Positions 1-7,428 of a stretch of DNA of 16,048 bases are shown here, piece after piece. This DNA comes from CAZLFA01 sp964558665 (GTDB taxonomy: Bacteria > Desulfobacterota > Syntrophia > Syntrophales > PHBD01). Made by a program: the position numbers and the translations under genes. The stretch is from positions 1-16,048 of the forward strand of contig CAZLFA010000080.1 of assembly GCA_964558665.1 (NCBI GenBank). The letters are read 5' to 3'. Below the pieces are notes generated by a model, which was not told the origin of the DNA, ran no database searches, and was given only the letters and a program-made list of their open reading frames with translations. Position 1 is the first letter of the stretch. Each line of letters opens with the position of its first letter.

Positions 1-148
1 CTTCTTCGGCCTTCTTTTTGGCTTCTTCTTCGGCCTTCTTTTTGGCTTCTTCTTCAGCCTTCTTCCGGGCCTCTTCTTCGGCTTTCTTTCTGGCTTCCTC
101 TTCGGCCTTCTTCCTGGCTTCTTCCTCGGCCTTCTTCCTGGCTTCTTC
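1..148 (-). repeat. 24-bp in-frame tandem repeat inside the MORN gene
   Basis: About six copies of a 24-bp unit (plus-strand core ttcttcggccttcttt) run to the window edge. The unit is a whole number of codons and encodes EEARKKAE, with synonymous third-base changes and Arg/Lys swaps between copies. That pattern indicates a translated repeat under protein-level constraint. The array may vary in copy number between strains. Confidence 0.85.
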
Positions 149-436
149 TACTTTTTGTGATCGTCCACAAATCCATTCGTCGTCATATTTTTTACCGTCG
201 GGCCAGAAAAAGGTTCCTTTCCCGTGAGGCATTCCAACTTCCCATAAACCCTCGTATCGGCTGCCGTCGGGCCACATGAACTTCCCCTGGCCCTGAAAAT
301 GGCCATGCTCAAAATGGCCTTCGTATCGGCTGCCGTCAGGCCATTCACAGGTTCCTTCTCCGTCAAACGGCTCATCATGCCATGTTAAATTGAATTTATC
401 TTTTTCTGTCGATCCCTTAATGAGTTTTTCCGACAT
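1..436 (-). CDS. MORN-repeat protein with long charged repeat tail (partial, C-terminus off the left edge)
   Basis: The gene begins at an ATG at 436-434 behind an AAGGA ribosome site about 6 nt away, and stays open to base 1, giving 145 codons. Residues about 19-91 form three MORN repeats with the recurring signature WPDGSRYEG; the aromatic/Gly spacing is typical of the family. From residue 97 onward the protein is a near-perfect 8-residue repeat (EEARKKAE), which should form a long, highly charged helix like the middle of TolA. No signal peptide or membrane span is visible in this part. MORN repeats are generally lipid- or protein-binding beta-hairpin modules, so a scaffold role is plausible, but the missing C-terminus probably carries the decisive domain. 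Product class is secure; function unknown. Confidence 0.85.
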   Translation of the reverse strand, partial: MSEKLIKGSTEKDKFNLTWHDEPFDGEGTCEWPDGSRYEGHFEHGHFQGQGKFMWPDGSRYEGLWEVGMPHGKGTFFWPDGKKYDDEWICGRSQKVEEARKKAEEEARKKAEEEARKKAEEEARKKAEEEAKKKAEEEAKKKAEE

Positions 437-521
437 GAATTTCCTTTATTGCAGGGCTCCAGGCAGATCCTGATTCAGTAGCATTTGCTGCGAATGAATT
501 TGTATATATAATAGATTTTCT

Positions 522-551
522 TATATAGCATAAATGGACTTATTTTAACAA
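522..551 (-). promoter_or_regulatory. possible sigma70 promoter for the MORN gene
   Basis: On the minus strand TTGTTA (551-546) and TATATA (527-522) are separated by 18 bp, and the -10 is preceded by TGC, an extended -10 motif. It lies about 90 bp upstream of the MORN start in an AT-rich spacer. Both hexamers are imperfect. Confidence 0.35.
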
Positions 552-632
552 GACAATCAATATGGTATTACTATTGTGATAAATCATGTTTTTTACGTGC
601 ACTATCTATCGTTTACGTAAATATCCGTCTGT

Positions 633-1523
633 TTATGCCGGGTTTTCTTCCATCCCGTTGAGCATGCCGGGATTAAAACAATGAAAGATAACGTCATCTT
701 TTGTTAATAGGATCTCTCCTTGCGCTTGAGTGCGATTATGCAGGCAGTTGTAAAATCCCGTTTTCACCTGTTCGAGATTTTGCGGATGCCTTTCTGCTAC
801 ATCCTTGAAAAGGAGAAATTTTTTCTTTTCAAGATAATCAATGCAGTCCTGTATCTCATCCGGTGAGAATCGCAGAACGTTTTCATAGACAATTTCATCA
901 ATCCTGCCAAAGTGCGGTGCAAGTTTTTCCCTCCCGTTTTCCAGGGAGAACGCCTCAAAAAGTCTGGCGATGGTTGTTTTTTCGATCGGTTTAAGACCGG
1001 CATTCTGCATGCTTTCAGGTATAAGGTGCAGCACCTCCTGAAGAGAAAATTGTGAATGGGTTATGGCTAGAAAAACTCCTTCAGACTTAAGGATACGGGC
1101 AATGTCCCTTATCAGGTGGGGGAAAAAATACAGTGAATAGCTGGCGATGATGGCATCATAAAGATTGTTTTCGAACTGCTTGATGCAGTCGGCTCTGTCG
1201 CAGATAAATCGGCCCTTATATTCCATCGATGCGACAGAGGATAAAAAGGGGCGCCCGTTTTCCGGAACCATGTCAATGCCGGTTATTTCGGCATTTCTGT
1301 CAAGAAGACCCGCCAGGTTTTTTGTGAAAGAACCATATCCGCATCCCAACTCAAGGACATGTAAAGCCTTGGACAGGTCAAGCCCTTTGAGGGCAATATC
1401 GCGGACATCATACGGATTTGAGGAATACTTCGTTATCAGATATTTTGTATGAACGTGATCGCCCGTCTGTTCGTATGTCTTTTTGATTTCGTCTTCGGAG
1501 AAAAGGCAATTTGTCTTCATCAT
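633..1523 (-). CDS. class I SAM-dependent methyltransferase
   Basis: A 296-residue soluble protein. The SAM-binding motif I is clear at residues 56-64 (LELGCGYGS), followed by the acidic ribose-binding position in TGIDM (Asp84) and the post-motif strand YDAIIASYSLYFFP around 122-135, as in Methyltransf_11/25-type enzymes. Residues after about 160 form a family-specific helical extension that I do not recognise, so the substrate cannot be named. The start is one of two adjacent ATGs; AGGA lies 6 nt upstream of the first. It follows the double-PAS kinase on the same strand after a 171-bp gap that contains its own promoter-like sequence, so it is probably transcribed separately from the kinases. 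Fold assignment is firm; substrate unknown. Confidence 0.85.
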   Translation of the reverse strand: MMKTNCLFSEDEIKKTYEQTGDHVHTKYLITKYSSNPYDVRDIALKGLDLSKALHVLELGCGYGSFTKNLAGLLDRNAEITGIDMVPENGRPFLSSVASMEYKGRFICDRADCIKQFENNLYDAIIASYSLYFFPHLIRDIARILKSEGVFLAITHSQFSLQEVLHLIPESMQNAGLKPIEKTTIARLFEAFSLENGREKLAPHFGRIDEIVYENVLRFSPDEIQDCIDYLEKKKFLLFKDVAERHPQNLEQVKTGFYNCLHNRTQAQGEILLTKDDVIFHCFNPGMLNGMEENPA

Positions 1524-1620
1524 GACCGGTCCTTCAAAGTGATGGAATTAACCATGGGCAGCGTGCATTATCATAACAACCAATCGACCGATACAGACAA
1601 TTGATGTTTGGAGGATTAAG

Positions 1621-1649
1621 ATTATATCAAAATAGAATGGCGGCGTAAA
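1621..1649 (-). promoter_or_regulatory. predicted sigma70 promoter for the methyltransferase
   Basis: On the minus strand TTTACG (1649-1644), a 17-bp spacer and a perfect TATAAT (1626-1621). The predicted start near 1614 leaves a leader of about 90 nt before the ATG at 1523. The -35 matches consensus at four of six positions. Confidence 0.5.
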
Positions 1650-1694
1650 GAAGATAGGCTTTTTACTTTCGCGCGCCGCTGACTGCTGAAATGT

Positions 1695-3305
1695 TCAGGC
1701 AGGTAAACGAAGGCCCGGCATCGTAAAAAATACGGTCGTTCCCTGTTCCGGTTCGGACACTGCCCAGATGCGCCCGCCGTGGCGGCGGATGATGCTTTGT
1801 GTGATTGCCAGCCCGAGGCCGGCGCCTTTGAATTCATCCTGCCTGTGAAGCCTTTGAAATGCTCCGAATACTTTATCTATGTACTTCATGTCGAATCCGA
1901 TGCCGTTATCCTTTACAAAGCAGATAACATCGCCTTTTTCTGAATAACTGCCGATTTCAATCCTGACAGATTTGCTTTTGTCTGCAAACTTGACAGCGTT
2001 GGAAATAAGATGGGAAAAGACAACCTTAATCATTACAGGATCTGCCTCGCATACCGGCATATCACCGATGACCGCTTCAGCACTGTTCTCCTCTAATTCT
2101 GTCTCAAAGTCTGCGAGTGATGCTCCGGCGATATCATAAAGGTTTAAGGCAGCCCTCTTTATGACGCGGCGATTGATGCTCAGGAAATCTCTCAATCCGT
2201 CCATAAGCATACCCATATACTGGGCATTTGACCGCATAATATCCAGATAACGGTTTGCTTCTTCAGGCAGTTGCCGGCTGTACTCGCTCTGGAGAATTCG
2301 TGAGAAGCCGTCCATTGCACGCAACGGAGTTCTCAGATCATGCGATAGAGAGTACGAGATATTTTCAATCTCGGTGTGCGCTACCCGTAATTCGGCAGTG
2401 CGTTCGGATATCCTGAGTTCCAGTTCCTCGTTTAATCTGTGAATCTGTTCTTCCGCTCTTTTGCGATCGGTAATGTTCTCCACGATGCCTTCATAATGAC
2501 TGATACTGCCGTCCCTGCCGTACACTACTCTGGCGCTGAAGCCTATCCAGATGATGGAACCGTCTTTCCTGTAGTTGCGGGTTTCGAAGTTGTTGACGGA
2601 GCCCTGCCTGGCCAGGATTTCCTTTAATAATTCTCGGTCCTGTGGATTGACATATAACTGCTGCCCGATGTCGGTTATACAGGATACAAGATATTCCGGT
2701 GAGTCATATCCATACATTCTGGCAAAGGCCGGATTGACGCTTAAATAGCGGCCTTCCGGTGTGCTCTGATAGATGCCTTCCACCGCACTGTTGAAAATTG
2801 CGCGATACTTCTCTTCGCTTTCCCTGAGGGCCTCTTCCGCCTGCTTGCGCTCCGATATATCCCTCGAATACAGAGCCACACCCGTTACTTTTCCCGTCTT
2901 GTCCATCACGGGATAAAAATGATTGTCAAGCCACCTGCTGCCCCTGCGGTCTTCAAAACGCAGAGGTTTGCCCGATCTGATTACTTCCTGAAATCGGGTT
3001 AGGCGCGATGGCAGAATGTCCGGCGGCAGAAGACTGAAGGCATCGGTTCCGACAATCTCCGCTACTGTTTTGTTGAACCTTCTGGCGCCGGCCTCATTGA
3101 CGGCAAGAACTTTTCCCCCTGATTCAACAAGAAATATGGCTTCCAGCGTTGAGTCGAAAAGAGCTCTGATTGTTGACTCGCTCTTGCGAAGTTCTTCCTC
3201 CGCCTGCTTCAACCTGCTGCCGGGCTCCTCAAGCTCTGCGATCTTCCGCCGCAATGAATGCAGCTCTTCTATGAGGTCTTTTTTGGGTTTTTTTTCGTCT
3301 TTCAT
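1695..3305 (-). CDS. soluble double-PAS sensor histidine kinase
   Basis: A 536-residue protein with no membrane span, so a cytoplasmic sensor. Order of parts: N-terminal coiled coil (about 1-45); PAS 1 (about 45-155, ending DISERKQAEE); PAS 2 with PAC motif (about 165-285, ending NITDRKRAEE); a coiled-coil linker (286-310); the dimerisation/phosphoacceptor helix with SHDLRTPLRAMDGF, phospho-His322; and an ATPase domain with N-box (SNAVKF, Asn436), G1 box (DNGIG, 466-470), F-box (VFGAFQRLH) and G2 box (GAGLGLA, 494-500). The SLSHDLRTPLRA form is typical of phytochrome-like and hybrid kinases, but no GAF/PHY chromophore domain is present. All catalytic residues are intact. It has no receiver partner of its own; the nearest regulator is the NtrC-type protein 113 bp upstream. 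No clear Shine-Dalgarno precedes the ATG. Confidence 0.92.
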   Translation of the reverse strand: MKDEKKPKKDLIEELHSLRRKIAELEEPGSRLKQAEEELRKSESTIRALFDSTLEAIFLVESGGKVLAVNEAGARRFNKTVAEIVGTDAFSLLPPDILPSRLTRFQEVIRSGKPLRFEDRRGSRWLDNHFYPVMDKTGKVTGVALYSRDISERKQAEEALRESEEKYRAIFNSAVEGIYQSTPEGRYLSVNPAFARMYGYDSPEYLVSCITDIGQQLYVNPQDRELLKEILARQGSVNNFETRNYRKDGSIIWIGFSARVVYGRDGSISHYEGIVENITDRKRAEEQIHRLNEELELRISERTAELRVAHTEIENISYSLSHDLRTPLRAMDGFSRILQSEYSRQLPEEANRYLDIMRSNAQYMGMLMDGLRDFLSINRRVIKRAALNLYDIAGASLADFETELEENSAEAVIGDMPVCEADPVMIKVVFSHLISNAVKFADKSKSVRIEIGSYSEKGDVICFVKDNGIGFDMKYIDKVFGAFQRLHRQDEFKGAGLGLAITQSIIRRHGGRIWAVSEPEQGTTVFFTMPGLRLPA

Positions 3306-3319
3306 GGTTTCAAGTGGTG

Positions 3320-3347
3320 GTTATAATGTAACGATACGAATTGCAAA
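3320..3347 (-). promoter_or_regulatory. weak candidate promoter for the double-PAS kinase
   Basis: On the minus strand TTTGCA (3347-3342), a 16-bp spacer and TATAAC (3325-3320). Transcription would begin only about 8 nt before the ATG at 3305, consistent with the absence of a ribosome site there. Both boxes deviate from consensus. Confidence 0.3.
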
Positions 3348-3418
3348 GATAATATAACCGATGAGGCTGGTGGGTTGTCGTGTTGTGCTGCATAAGAGCC
3401 GGCTAATTCAATACACCT

Positions 3419-4786
3419 TTATTTTCGGAGATCATACCTGATCATCTTAAGCTGAAGCCCCTTACGGCTGAGACCAAGCTGTTTGGCGGCCTTTGTCACG
3501 TTATCGCCGCACTCTGCAAGCACCTTCATGATCATCTGCCTTTCTATCTCTTCCGTCTGATTCTTTATCCATGTCTTGAGAGCCGGTTTTCTGTCTTCAG
3601 CCTTTGTCAGTGATGTCGCCAGCGCGGTTGACCTCCACTCCTGCGGTATATCATCCGGCGATATAACATCGCCACCCGCCATCAGAACGAGCCTTTCTAA
3701 AAAATTCTCCAGCTCGCGTATGTTTCCCGGCCAGTCGTAGCGTTCAAGCAGCGTCATGGCATCCGCATCCATGCCCCGGACAGAGCGTTCCAGTTTCCTG
3801 TTGAACTTATCGAGGAAATAATCGATGAGGAGGTGTATATCCTCCTTGCGATCCCTGAGCGGCGGGACATGAACGGGCAGGACATTAAGCCTGTAAAAAA
3901 GGTCTTCCCTGAACTTCCCATCCTTCACGTCCTGTGCCAGATTGCGGTTTGTTGCCGTTATCAGCCTTACGTCCACCTTTATTGTCTTCAGTCCGCCGAC
4001 GCGCTCGAAATGATGATCCTGCAGGACGTTGAGCATCTTGACCTGCATTTCCCTGCTTATCTCCCCCACCTCATCGAGAAAGAGGGTCCCTTTGTGGGCC
4101 AGCTCAAATTTGCCCGGCTTCCCCGTGACCGCGCCGGTAAACGCCCCTTTCTCAAAGCCGAAAAGTTCGCTTTCCATGAGATTTTCAGGTATGGCGGCGC
4201 AATTTATCTTGATGAAGGGATTCTGGGAACGCGGGCTGTTCCGGTGGATGGCATTGGCGATCAACTCCTTGCCGGTTCCTGTTTCTCCGGTGATCATCAC
4301 TGTTGTGGTGGTCGGGGCAACCTTTCTTATGATGTCATATATCTCCTTCATCACCTCGCTGCTGCCGATAATTCCAAACCGGTCTATGTCATCCGGCCTG
4401 AAAATGACTTCCTCTTCATTCAGGGTGCTGGTCTTTACCGCCTTGTCGATGACGCTCTTCAGCTCATCCTGTTCGAATGGCTTGGTGATGTAATCGAAAG
4501 CCCCTTTCTTGAGGGCGTCAACGGCGGTGGCGATCGTGCCATGCGCCGTAATGATGATAATCGGGGTGGACGGCCATAACTGGGTTGCCTTTTCCAGAAG
4601 CTCCATGCCGTCCATCCGCGGCATCTTGAGATCCGAGATGACAACAGATACATCATTCTGCTTGAGAACGGACAATGCCTCCATGCCGTCGGAGGCAAGA
4701 AGGATTTCGTATCCCTCTTTTTTTAGCATGGCCTGTAAAACCAGGCGCATGTTGAGTTCGTCGTCGACGATTAATATCTTTTTCAT
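3419..4786 (-). CDS. NtrC-family sigma54-dependent response regulator
   Basis: A 455-residue transcription activator with the full three-domain layout. The receiver domain (1-118) has the acidic pair DD at 8-9, phospho-acceptor Asp52 (SDLKMPRMDG), Thr80 and Lys102. The AAA+ domain (about 138-370) shows Walker A GETGTGKE (167-174), the sigma54-contacting GAFTGA loop (214-219), Walker B GTLFLDEVGE (233-242) and the arginine-finger region FREDLFYRL. A Fis-type helix-turn-helix occupies about 411-455. Every key residue is present, so it should be an active RNA-polymerase-sigma54 remodelling ATPase controlled by phosphorylation. It is 104 bp downstream of the membrane kinase and co-directional, the usual kinase-regulator pair. 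Target promoters are unknown: I saw no -24/-12 motif in the spacers of this window. The start codon is the first ATG, with only a weak ribosome site. Confidence 0.95.
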   Translation of the reverse strand: MKKILIVDDELNMRLVLQAMLKKEGYEILLASDGMEALSVLKQNDVSVVISDLKMPRMDGMELLEKATQLWPSTPIIIITAHGTIATAVDALKKGAFDYITKPFEQDELKSVIDKAVKTSTLNEEEVIFRPDDIDRFGIIGSSEVMKEIYDIIRKVAPTTTTVMITGETGTGKELIANAIHRNSPRSQNPFIKINCAAIPENLMESELFGFEKGAFTGAVTGKPGKFELAHKGTLFLDEVGEISREMQVKMLNVLQDHHFERVGGLKTIKVDVRLITATNRNLAQDVKDGKFREDLFYRLNVLPVHVPPLRDRKEDIHLLIDYFLDKFNRKLERSVRGMDADAMTLLERYDWPGNIRELENFLERLVLMAGGDVISPDDIPQEWRSTALATSLTKAEDRKPALKTWIKNQTEEIERQMIMKVLAECGDNVTKAAKQLGLSRKGLQLKMIRYDLRK

Positions 4787-4834
4787 GCTTTCTACTTATT
4801 ATGACGGACTGAACCTGTCAACAAATCATTATTT

Positions 4835-4889
4835 AGTTTCCATCAGGAAACTCCGGATGTTGAAACTATCTGTTTCCGAACGGAAACTA
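4835..4889. repeat. palindromic intergenic repeat, copy A
   Basis: Two small hairpins, GTTTCC-ATCA-GGAAAC and GTTTCC-GAAC-GGAAAC, lie about 20 bp apart between the membrane kinase stop and the regulator start. The first 33 bp match copy B at 8292-8324 at 32 positions. The spacing of two dyads resembles REP/BIME-type elements or paired operator sites. Confidence 0.75.
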
Positions 4890-4890
4890 T

Positions 4891-6414
4891 TCAGTAAGCG
4901 GCTCCTATTCGTATATAGAAGATGCTCCCCTGGCCGGCAATGGACTTGACTCTGATGTTTCCTCCATGCGTCCTGATTATCTTTCTGCTTATGGCCAGCC
5001 CGAGTCCGACTCCTCTTTCCTTGGTTGTATAAAAAGGCTTGAATATGCTTTTGATGTCATCCCTGCTGATGCCTTTCCCCGTGTCCCTGATGGCAATGCC
5101 TACGGCCTCGCCGGTGTCGCTTTCGATTTTCGTCGTTCTGAAAACAAGTGTGCCCCCTTCGGGCATGGCTTCTATGGCGTTAAAGGCAATATTCAATATA
5201 ACCTGCATGAGCTGTTCCTGGTCAACTTTGACAAAAGGCAGTTGCGGCCGGAGGTCTTGTTCTATATTGATGCTTTCCGAGATGTTGTTTGCCTTGATGA
5301 TGGAAACTGCTTTTTCAATGATCTGGTTGATGTCGGTCATCCTGATGTTCAGCGTGTACGGTTTTGCATAGTCGAGAAACTGCGTCACGACTCTGTTCAG
5401 CCGGTTCGCCTCTTCAATTATGACATCCAGCAGCCGCTGATTTTCAGGTGTATCTGTTTCCGATTTCAGGTATTGCGCCGCGCCTTTGATCGACCCGAGC
5501 GGGTTTCTGATTTCGTGGGCAAGCACCGGTGCCATCTCTTCCAGCATCATGGTTTTTTCCCGCTCAATTTTCTCATCAAAGGCATAAAGGGATGCGAACA
5601 GTTCCCTGCTGTCCGGATAGAGGGCGCTGAAAATCTTTTTCATGACTTCACGGAATGGGTCGATGGCAATCACTATCATGAAGGATGCGAGCATTACATG
5701 CGTGAACGGAAGCTGAACGCCCTTTCCGAAAAGGCCGTTGACTAAAAATATCGTTATCGTTGCAAAAAGGGTCAGGATGGCGATGAACATCGCTCTGGCA
5801 AGCAGTTCCTGTATTTCAATGATATGGGTGTGCGTAATGAACATCATGATGAAGTAGATAAGGGCGGAGATCAATATGTCTGAAAACAGCGGCGAGTCAT
5901 AGCCGAAGTAGTTCAGCAGGTCAAACAGGCTGAAAAAAACCGTGGCACCGCAGGCTATTGCGAGATAAAAAAACCGCTTTTTCTCTACGCCGACGGTCTT
6001 CTTTCTGACAGCTATTAGCAGAGATACATAACATATAGTCAAAGCCGAAGCGGTGAAAAGCCAGATCAGAACATACATGTAAGGCCATGCCTTCAGCGGA
6101 GTAATCAGCGTAATCGTGATAATGAAGCTGAAAATGACGGCAAGTGTAAAATCGCGCGAAGAGATGAGGCTTTGCTCGGCAAGCAGGAGTCTGGTGAAGC
6201 GCAGGGACAGCGGTGCAATAAATATGAGGCCGGCTTCCGATATCGTCTGCCATACGCCGCTTTTAAAAATGCCGAATACAAAAGCACCCCCCTTATAGAA
6301 AAAGAGTGCCAGACATAACGCGGCAAACGAGATGTGCAGCGGAATCTTCCTTTTGTTGATGGTCAGGGCCACAGCGACGATCAGGCTGACGGCCGCCAAT
6401 GTAAAAGTTTCCAT
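4891..6414 (-). CDS. membrane sensor histidine kinase (NtrB/PilS-like core)
   Basis: A 507-residue protein. Residues 1-255 are strongly hydrophobic, with about seven or eight membrane spans (for example around 5-20, 89-105, 111-136, 148-170, 178-196, 206-226, 238-252), like the HisKA_7TM-type sensor regions. The transmitter follows directly: VLAHEIRNPLGSIKGAA with phospho-His300, N-box (NIAFNAIEAMPEGG, 408-421), G1 DTGKGI (444-449) and G2 GVGLGLA (468-474). The H-box and N-box are of the class that pairs with NtrC-type regulators, and such a regulator is the next gene. No periplasmic ligand-binding domain is visible, so the signal is probably sensed in or at the membrane. The ATG at 6414 follows GGATAACGA. 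Divergent from the secreted-protein operon. Confidence 0.93.
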   Translation of the reverse strand: METFTLAAVSLIVAVALTINKRKIPLHISFAALCLALFFYKGGAFVFGIFKSGVWQTISEAGLIFIAPLSLRFTRLLLAEQSLISSRDFTLAVIFSFIITITLITPLKAWPYMYVLIWLFTASALTICYVSLLIAVRKKTVGVEKKRFFYLAIACGATVFFSLFDLLNYFGYDSPLFSDILISALIYFIMMFITHTHIIEIQELLARAMFIAILTLFATITIFLVNGLFGKGVQLPFTHVMLASFMIVIAIDPFREVMKKIFSALYPDSRELFASLYAFDEKIEREKTMMLEEMAPVLAHEIRNPLGSIKGAAQYLKSETDTPENQRLLDVIIEEANRLNRVVTQFLDYAKPYTLNIRMTDINQIIEKAVSIIKANNISESINIEQDLRPQLPFVKVDQEQLMQVILNIAFNAIEAMPEGGTLVFRTTKIESDTGEAVGIAIRDTGKGISRDDIKSIFKPFYTTKERGVGLGLAISRKIIRTHGGNIRVKSIAGQGSIFYIRIGAAY

Positions 6415-6445
6415 TCGTTATCCATTATATGGTGTAATTACCGGG

Positions 6446-6474
6446 ATGATATATACAAAAGATTATTTCGTCAA
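6446..6474 (-). promoter_or_regulatory. predicted sigma70 promoter of the kinase-regulator operon
   Basis: On the minus strand TTGACG (6474-6469), 17 bp, TATCAT (6451-6446), about 30 bp before the kinase ATG at 6414. It sits back to back with the plus-strand promoter at 6537-6565, about 60 bp apart. Confidence 0.5.
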
Positions 6475-6536
6475 TGAAAACCGGCTAATGAACATGCAAA
6501 CAATCTTATGGCCAGTCAATGGAAGGCCGATATTGA

Positions 6537-6565
6537 TTGACATACAGGGGTGTCTTTCTTATACT
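6537..6565 (+). promoter_or_regulatory. near-consensus sigma70 promoter of the secreted protein/hydrolase operon
   Basis: Perfect TTGACA (6537-6542), a 17-bp spacer and TATACT (6560-6565, five of six matches to TATAAT). The predicted start is near 6572, giving a leader of about 45 nt to the ATG at 6617. It is the strongest sigma70-type match I found in the window. Confidence 0.75.
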
Positions 6566-6616
6566 TCCCGCCTGGAAAGAAAAGAATCATAAATTCAATT
6601 TATGGAGGGTTGTGCA

Positions 6617-7348
6617 ATGATGAATTGGATTTTCAGCAGGATGATAATTATTCTTTTCGTCTTCATGTATGTGCTGCCGGCATTTGCCGCGGACAATCCC
6701 GTCGCCGATACGAATGATAAAGGCACATCCGCACCGATAATCACCCGGGACTTTGAAACCGGAAACCTTCAGGGCTGGACGGCAACGGGAGATGCATTTA
6801 ACACGCAGCCTACTATAGGCGATAATCCTACAGCGAGGCGTCGCGAACAGCCTTCCGGTCATCAGGGACAATACTGGATCGGCACTTATGAAAACCGCCG
6901 GCTTCCGAATGATCCGCCGGGACGTATTCAGGGGGATGATCCACAGGGGACACTGACTTCAGGAACATTTGCCGTCACGCATCCGGTTATAAGTTTTCTC
7001 ATCGGAGGCGGCTGCGATGTCAACAGCGAAAGGGCGGAGCTGCTGCTGGACGGAGCCGTTCATCTGAAGGCTACCGGCAAGTGTTCAGAAACCATGGAAA
7101 GGCGCTGCTGGGACGTCTCATCGCTGCAGGGGCGCAGTGTGCAGATAAGGCTTATTGATGCTTCCGGCGGGCCCTGGGGACATATCAACTTCGATGATGT
7201 CAGGTTCATAGGAGACAATACCGGAGACGTAAAAGCGATAATGGCATCCGAAAAGTGTGTCCCTGAGGGGACCGCTTCTACAAAATCCGGCTCCGGTTCC
7301 GGCACGCAAAAGACGATCAGAACCTATAAAAAGATTCGCATCCGCTGA
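6617..7348 (+). CDS. secreted protein with GH32-associated jelly-roll-like domain
   Basis: I place the start at 6617 (ATGATG), because GGAGGG (6605-6610) sits 6 nt upstream; an ATG at 6602 overlaps that ribosome site. The protein has 243 residues with a Sec signal peptide (hydrophobic core about 8-21, cleavage after AFA at 24). Residues about 44-198 form one domain beginning DFETGNLQGWT, with GHQGQYWIGTYE, PPGRIQGD, GTLTSGTF, SFLIGGGCD and GHINFDDVRF near its end. From memory, this pattern occurs as stand-alone secreted proteins and attached to levanase/invertase-like glycosidases, notably in Planctomycetes. No catalytic residues can be named; carbohydrate or surface binding is a guess. A Gly/Ser-rich linker and a basic tail (KKIRIR) follow. 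It is the first gene of a two-gene operon with the hydrolase 80 bp downstream. Confidence 0.8.
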   Translation: MMNWIFSRMIIILFVFMYVLPAFAADNPVADTNDKGTSAPIITRDFETGNLQGWTATGDAFNTQPTIGDNPTARRREQPSGHQGQYWIGTYENRRLPNDPPGRIQGDDPQGTLTSGTFAVTHPVISFLIGGGCDVNSERAELLLDGAVHLKATGKCSETMERRCWDVSSLQGRSVQIRLIDASGGPWGHINFDDVRFIGDNTGDVKAIMASEKCVPEGTASTKSGSGSGTQKTIRTYKKIRIR

Positions 7349-7428
7349 GGATATGAGAGTGCCGATCGGCTTCTGTCTGATTTTTTTTCGTATAACTATT
7401 TCCGGGTACATAAGAAAGGAGGGTTATT

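Noticed and set aside
1..148. CRISPR array at the left edge
   Set aside because: The 24-bp units are contiguous without spacers and keep one reading frame encoding EEARKKAE.
3833..4579. 248-codon plus-strand ORF opposite the NtrC-type regulator
   Set aside because: It is the complement of a fully motif-supported gene and its product has no recognisable domain.
4966..5745. 259-codon plus-strand ORF opposite the membrane kinase
   Set aside because: Antisense shadow of the kinase ATPase and H-box coding region; no ribosome site or domain.
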